Both the position numbers and the translations under genes were made by a program. A model generated the notes under the pieces. That model worked only from the letters and a program-made list of their open reading frames with translations, was not told the origin of the DNA and did no database searches. Below, piece after piece: positions 53,925 to 54,991 of a DNA stretch of 54,991 bases. Source of the stretch: Alloprevotella tannerae ATCC 51259 (GTDB taxonomy: Bacteria > Bacteroidota > Bacteroidia > Bacteroidales > Bacteroidaceae). The DNA lies in assembly GCF_000159995.1 (NCBI RefSeq), contig NZ_GG700642.1, positions 383,041 to 438,031 of the forward strand, given 5' to 3'. The stretch's first letter is position 1, and every line of letters starts with the position of its first letter.

Positions 53925-54712
53925 TAGAAGTAAAGCAACTCTTTAAGGCTTTTGGAGACAAAGAAGTACTTAAAAATATCACAACTACTTTTGAGGAGGG
54001 AAAAACGAATCTTATCATCGGTCAGAGCGGCTCGGGAAAGACTGTTTTTATGAAGTGTCTTGTCGGTTTATTGGATCCGACAAGTGGAGAAATTCTCTAC
54101 GACGGGAGAGATTTAGTTGGGATGAAAACAAAAGAGCGCAAATTATTACGACGAGAAATGGGCATGATTTTCCAGAATGCTGCCCTTTTCGACTCTATGA
54201 GTGTTTTAGAAAATGTCATGTTTCCATTAGATATGTTTTCTGAAGATACGTATTTAAGAAGGAAGAAACGAGCTGAAGAATGCTTGGACCGAGTAAAACT
54301 TCTTGAAGCTACCGCCAAATTTCCAGGAGAGATATCCGGCGGTATGCAAAAGCGCGTAGCCATTGCGAGAGCAATTGCTTTGAATCCGAAATATCTGTTT
54401 TGTGATGAGCCAAATTCCGGACTTGATCCAAAGACCTCTCTCGTAATTGACGCCTTGATCCACGGGATTACAGAGGAATTTAAAATCACAACGATCATTA
54501 ATACACATGATATGAACTCGGTTATGGGTATTGGAGAACACATTCTATACATCTACCACGGACATCCCGAATGGGAAGGAACTAAAGATGAAGTTATCAA
54601 CGCTAAGAATGAGAAACTAAATAGTTTTATTTTTGCCTCTGATCTCTTCCGTAAAGTAAAAGACGTAGAGCTCCAAGAGCAGGAAGATGAAAAGAGTAAG
54701 GCTCAATCTTAA
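53921..54712 (+). CDS. mlaF: MlaF-family ABC ATPase
   Basis: A 263-residue ATPase: Walker A GQSGSGKTV (near residue 36), signature ISGGMQKRVAIARA, Walker B FCDEPNSGLDP. The C-terminal extension (FASDLFRKVKDVELQEQEDE) is acidic. The start at 53921 (MIEVKQLF) overlaps the mlaE stop; an upstream ATG at 53870 would intrude into mlaE. No MCE-domain gene follows before the terminal repeat, so the operon looks interrupted or the MCE gene lies elsewhere. Confidence 0.9.
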   Translation: MIEVKQLFKAFGDKEVLKNITTTFEEGKTNLIIGQSGSGKTVFMKCLVGLLDPTSGEILYDGRDLVGMKTKERKLLRREMGMIFQNAALFDSMSVLENVMFPLDMFSEDTYLRRKKRAEECLDRVKLLEATAKFPGEISGGMQKRVAIARAIALNPKYLFCDEPNSGLDPKTSLVIDALIHGITEEFKITTIINTHDMNSVMGIGEHILYIYHGHPEWEGTKDEVINAKNEKLNSFIFASDLFRKVKDVELQEQEDEKSKAQS

Positions 54713-54791
54713 GCTTTACTCTTTTTCTTTCAAGAATTTCATTTCAACTTTAACAACACAAACTTCTTGTTTACAACCTCTTATTTACTAT

Positions 54792-54991
54792 TATTGCTGT
54801 CCGATAAACGTCAAAAAGAGTAGGAAAGACCGCCTCAATCGCTGAAACAATGCGGTTGAGGTTCTCTTTTTGGCATTCCAAGCCCCCCCTAATCAAAAAG
54901 CGAAGGCATTTGAGGGCTTTCGGCCGCTTCTTTCAGGCATGCTTCCCAATCTTTTTCGGGATGATTAAAGAGGCTGTAGAAATCCACATAG
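54792..54991. repeat. Right copy of the terminal inverted repeat
   Basis: Reverse complement of 58-258, differing only in one homopolymer. It contains the hairpin at about 54814-54872 and the tail of the same gene on the minus strand. Confidence 0.9.
54889..54991 (-). pseudogene. 3' end of the repeat-borne gene, minus strand
   Basis: The reverse strand reads into a frame ending QMPSLFD and TAG at 54889-54891, the same as at the left end. It is cut by the window edge, so integrity is unknown. Confidence 0.5.

Overview
The window looks like a chromosomal contig from a Bacteroidales bacterium, probably near Prevotellaceae/Bacteroidaceae. The evidence is the set of housekeeping genes (EF-G2, a Rho with a very long N-terminal extension, the hpt-adk-obg and rpsF-rpsR-rplI orders), promoters of the TTTG / TAnnTTTG type, sparse Shine-Dalgarno sequences, a TonB receptor and a CTnDOT-type integrase. 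No rRNA, tRNA or CRISPR array was seen. The two ends of the window are inverted, nearly identical ~200 bp copies of one repeat (58-258 and 54792-54991), as expected if the contig stops at a multicopy element.

Region 1 (about 0.4-14.3 kb) is an AT-rich accessory island. It carries one tightly packed rightward operon of ten genes: an AAA_14/DUF4143 ATPase, then a DUF4007 protein (SspB-like), a 1050-residue P-loop ATPase (SspC-like), a PAPS-reductase-type sulfurtransferase (SspD/DndC-like), a GIY-YIG nuclease, a DGQHR-domain DndB-like protein, a PLD-plus-DEAD-box helicase, a 77-residue unknown, an SMC/DndD-like ATPase and a 190-residue unknown. I read this as a DNA phosphorothioation modification-restriction system. 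Its modification half is of the single-strand Ssp type, and its effector half I cannot match fully to SspE, SspFGH or DndFGH. No cysteine desulfurase (SspA/DndA) lies in the window. A strong hairpin closes the operon, and a tyrosine integrase lacking its catalytic C-terminus follows (14.5-15.6 kb).

Region 2 (15.6-45 kb) is host-like and more GC-rich: a secreted esterase-like protein, gmd, an AspT/YidE transporter, htpG, EF-G2, rarA, an ABC-F ATPase, rho, rpsU, DUF488, fcl, an outer-membrane barrel, a TonB receptor, an IS3-family element with a frameshift signal, an HHH-containing outer-membrane protein, then obg-adk-hpt. Intergenic spaces hold several repeat families: paired ~113 bp palindromic units (16.0 kb and 38.4 kb), 21-bp tandem arrays (23.9 and 34.8 kb) and degenerate 22-bp-period arrays (16.5 and 45.3 kb).

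Region 3 (45-55 kb) is host-like: a YNNGQPQ-repeat membrane protein, a MaoC hot-dog protein, YigZ/IMPACT, a GNAT-like protein, queD-queE (queuosine), rpsF-rpsR-rplI, truA, a beta-helix lipoprotein and an MlaE/MlaF lipid transport pair.
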